A DNA stretch of 64,000 nt from Sulfurimonas sp. (lineage in GTDB: Bacteria > Campylobacterota > Campylobacteria > Campylobacterales > Sulfurimonadaceae): the NCBI RefSeq assembly GCF_028694605.1, contig NZ_JAQVKP010000005.1, positions 72,568 to 136,567 of the forward strand, read 5' to 3'. The position numbers were made by a program, and so were the translations under genes. Below the pieces are notes generated by a model. That model was given only the letters and a program-made list of their open reading frames with translations, was not told the DNA's origin and did not search any database. Below, piece after piece: positions 63,069 to 64,000 of the stretch; position 1 is the stretch's first letter, and each line of letters starts with the position of its first letter.

Positions 63069-63842
63069 TTATGTCTCTATCTGCTTGAGTACGGCATCAT
63101 GCACCAAGCCGTTGCTGCTTAGTATGATATGGTCATCAAGGCTGTACTCATCGCCTTTTTCATTGGATATCTTTCCAAGCGCCTCTGTGACAACCAGTAT
63201 CCCCGCCGCCACATCCCAAGGTTTAAGATTGCACTCATAGTACGCCTCAAACTTGCCGCATGCAACATAACACAAGTCTATTGAAGCAGCACCAGTTCTA
63301 CGAATATCTCTTGTCAAAGGAAGCAGATTTGCCATTGTTTTAAGCACCCACTCATAATCTTTCCCTTTCGTAACTTTGGTATAAGGAAACCCCGTCACGA
63401 TAAGAGAGCGCTGCAAATCAGGCTCCTTTGATACATAAATTTGCTTGCCGTTCAAAAATGCACCTTTGCCGCATTCTGCACTAAAACACTCATCTAAAAC
63501 AGGATTGTAAACTACTCCCGCAAGAGGTTTGCCATCTTCCCAGATTCCTACAGAGATAGCACAAAATGGCAGACTATGAACAAAATTTGTCGTCCCATCA
63601 ATTGGGTCAATATAAATCGCTTTTCTAGGATGTACAATCTCCTTTGTACTCTCCTCTCCAACAATCTCAAAATCTGTAAACACCTTTTGTAAATTTTTAC
63701 TCAAACGCTCTTCAATTGCCACATCATACTCGGTAACAAGATCAACCGTACCCTTGTAGCGCACCTTTTTATCTGCGTGATACCCTTGTAAAAAAAGCTC
63801 ACGACAATCTATAACAATATTTATAAGTTCAGTCATCATCAT
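63069..63842 (-). CDS. Inositol monophosphatase family protein (SuhB-like)
   Basis: 257 residues. The metal-site motifs are present: GEESTKE near 61, YIDPIDGTTNFVHSLPF near 79-96 (DPIDGTxNF) and CNLKPWDVAAGILVVTEALG near 203. The active sites of myo-inositol-1-phosphatase, SuhB or other sugar-phosphate members look alike, so the substrate is open. It lies downstream of the tRNA gene at the window's end. Confidence 0.88.
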   Translation of the reverse strand: MMMTELINIVIDCRELFLQGYHADKKVRYKGTVDLVTEYDVAIEERLSKNLQKVFTDFEIVGEESTKEIVHPRKAIYIDPIDGTTNFVHSLPFCAISVGIWEDGKPLAGVVYNPVLDECFSAECGKGAFLNGKQIYVSKEPDLQRSLIVTGFPYTKVTKGKDYEWVLKTMANLLPLTRDIRRTGAASIDLCYVACGKFEAYYECNLKPWDVAAGILVVTEALGKISNEKGDEYSLDDHIILSSNGLVHDAVLKQIET

Positions 63843-63955
63843 GACGCAATTGTATTCTAAAAAAATTAATTTAAAAGTGGGATAAGCTGTTTTTAACTTA
63901 AATTTTTGCTTTTGATTTTATACTTTGAAAGTTCGATGTTTGGGGAATTTGTAAG

Positions 63956-64000
63956 TGGTGGGTTCTAAGTGACTTGAACACTTGACCGCCCCGTTATGAG
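63956..64000 (-). tRNA. Partial tRNA with CAU anticodon (Met elongator or Ile2)
   Basis: The minus strand shows the 3' part of a tRNA: anticodon loop CTCATAA, stem strand CGGGG, variable CGGTC, T arm AAGTG-TTCAAGT-CACTT, acceptor AGAACCC, discriminator A and an encoded CCA. The 5' half lies outside the window. The stem does not have the GGG/CCC pattern of the initiator, so it is elongator Met or the Ile tRNA with CAU (lysidine-modified); these cannot be separated without the rest. Confidence 0.85.

Noticed and set aside
63956..64000. Initiator tRNA-Met
   Set aside because: The anticodon stem strand is CGGGG after the loop, not CCC as in the initiator, so Met elongator or Ile2 is preferred.
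1..64000. CRISPR array, prophage or genomic island
   Set aside because: No array of direct repeats, integrase, transposase or phage gene was seen, and the base composition and gene order look like core chromosome throughout.

Overview
The window looks like chromosomal DNA of a Campylobacterota (Epsilonproteobacteria) member, most like Sulfurimonas. This is judged from protein sequences and gene order only. The base composition is AT-rich, genes are packed with frequent ATGA/TAATG overlaps, and several blocks match gene orders I recall from Helicobacter pylori and Campylobacter jejuni: serA-hyp-rpsA-ispH-aroA-pheT-pheS-HIT; hemC-proS-hemA-ispB-hyp-DUF2018; rny, 5-FCL, thioredoxin lipoprotein, ftsY, radA; fliL-acpS. 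No integrase, transposase, phage gene, CRISPR array or rRNA operon is visible. No gap without a gene reaches 300 bases.

Layout. 1-6.7 kb: a partial leftward gene, an HD-GYP protein, and a TolC / adaptor / RND efflux operon whose permease is split into two genes. 6.7-16.3 kb: a leftward housekeeping block (serA to pheS), preceded by two back-to-back hairpins. 16.3-27.3 kb: HIT and OsmC proteins, argH, a small cytochrome, a UbiD-type decarboxylase, haem, isoprenoid and prolyl-tRNA genes. 27.4-34.3 kb: an MnmC-like oxidoreductase, argB, lpxK, an aminotransferase, nadE, a metallo-hydrolase, a thioesterase, cmoB. 34.3-42.8 kb: a cation exporter, rny, ftsY, radA, fliL, acpS, thiS, an orphan response regulator. 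42.8-50.6 kb: a tightly packed leftward operon with two NosL-type proteins, a MacB/FtsX-type ABC transporter, unknown membrane proteins and a Crp/Fnr regulator. 50.6-56.0 kb: small proteins, a cytochrome, gpsA, a voltage-sensor-like K+ channel with a second RCK protein, gatB. 56.1-59.0 kb: a porin / phosphate-binding-like protein / diguanylate cyclase operon. 59.1-64 kb: dacA, atpB, truD, ribF, suhB and the 3' part of a CAU-anticodon tRNA.

Most promising for new biology: the NosL-ABC operon (a possible copper or thiol trafficking system), the porin-binding protein-cyclase operon with a 20-bp dyad over its promoter, a two-copy 122-bp element with terminal inverted repeats and TA ends (one copy supplies the ftsY stop codon), a prolyl-tRNA synthetase without the editing insertion, the split RND permease, and truD, which appears to use an AUU start. 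Three genes have a -10 box 6-8 bases before ATG, suggesting leaderless mRNAs.
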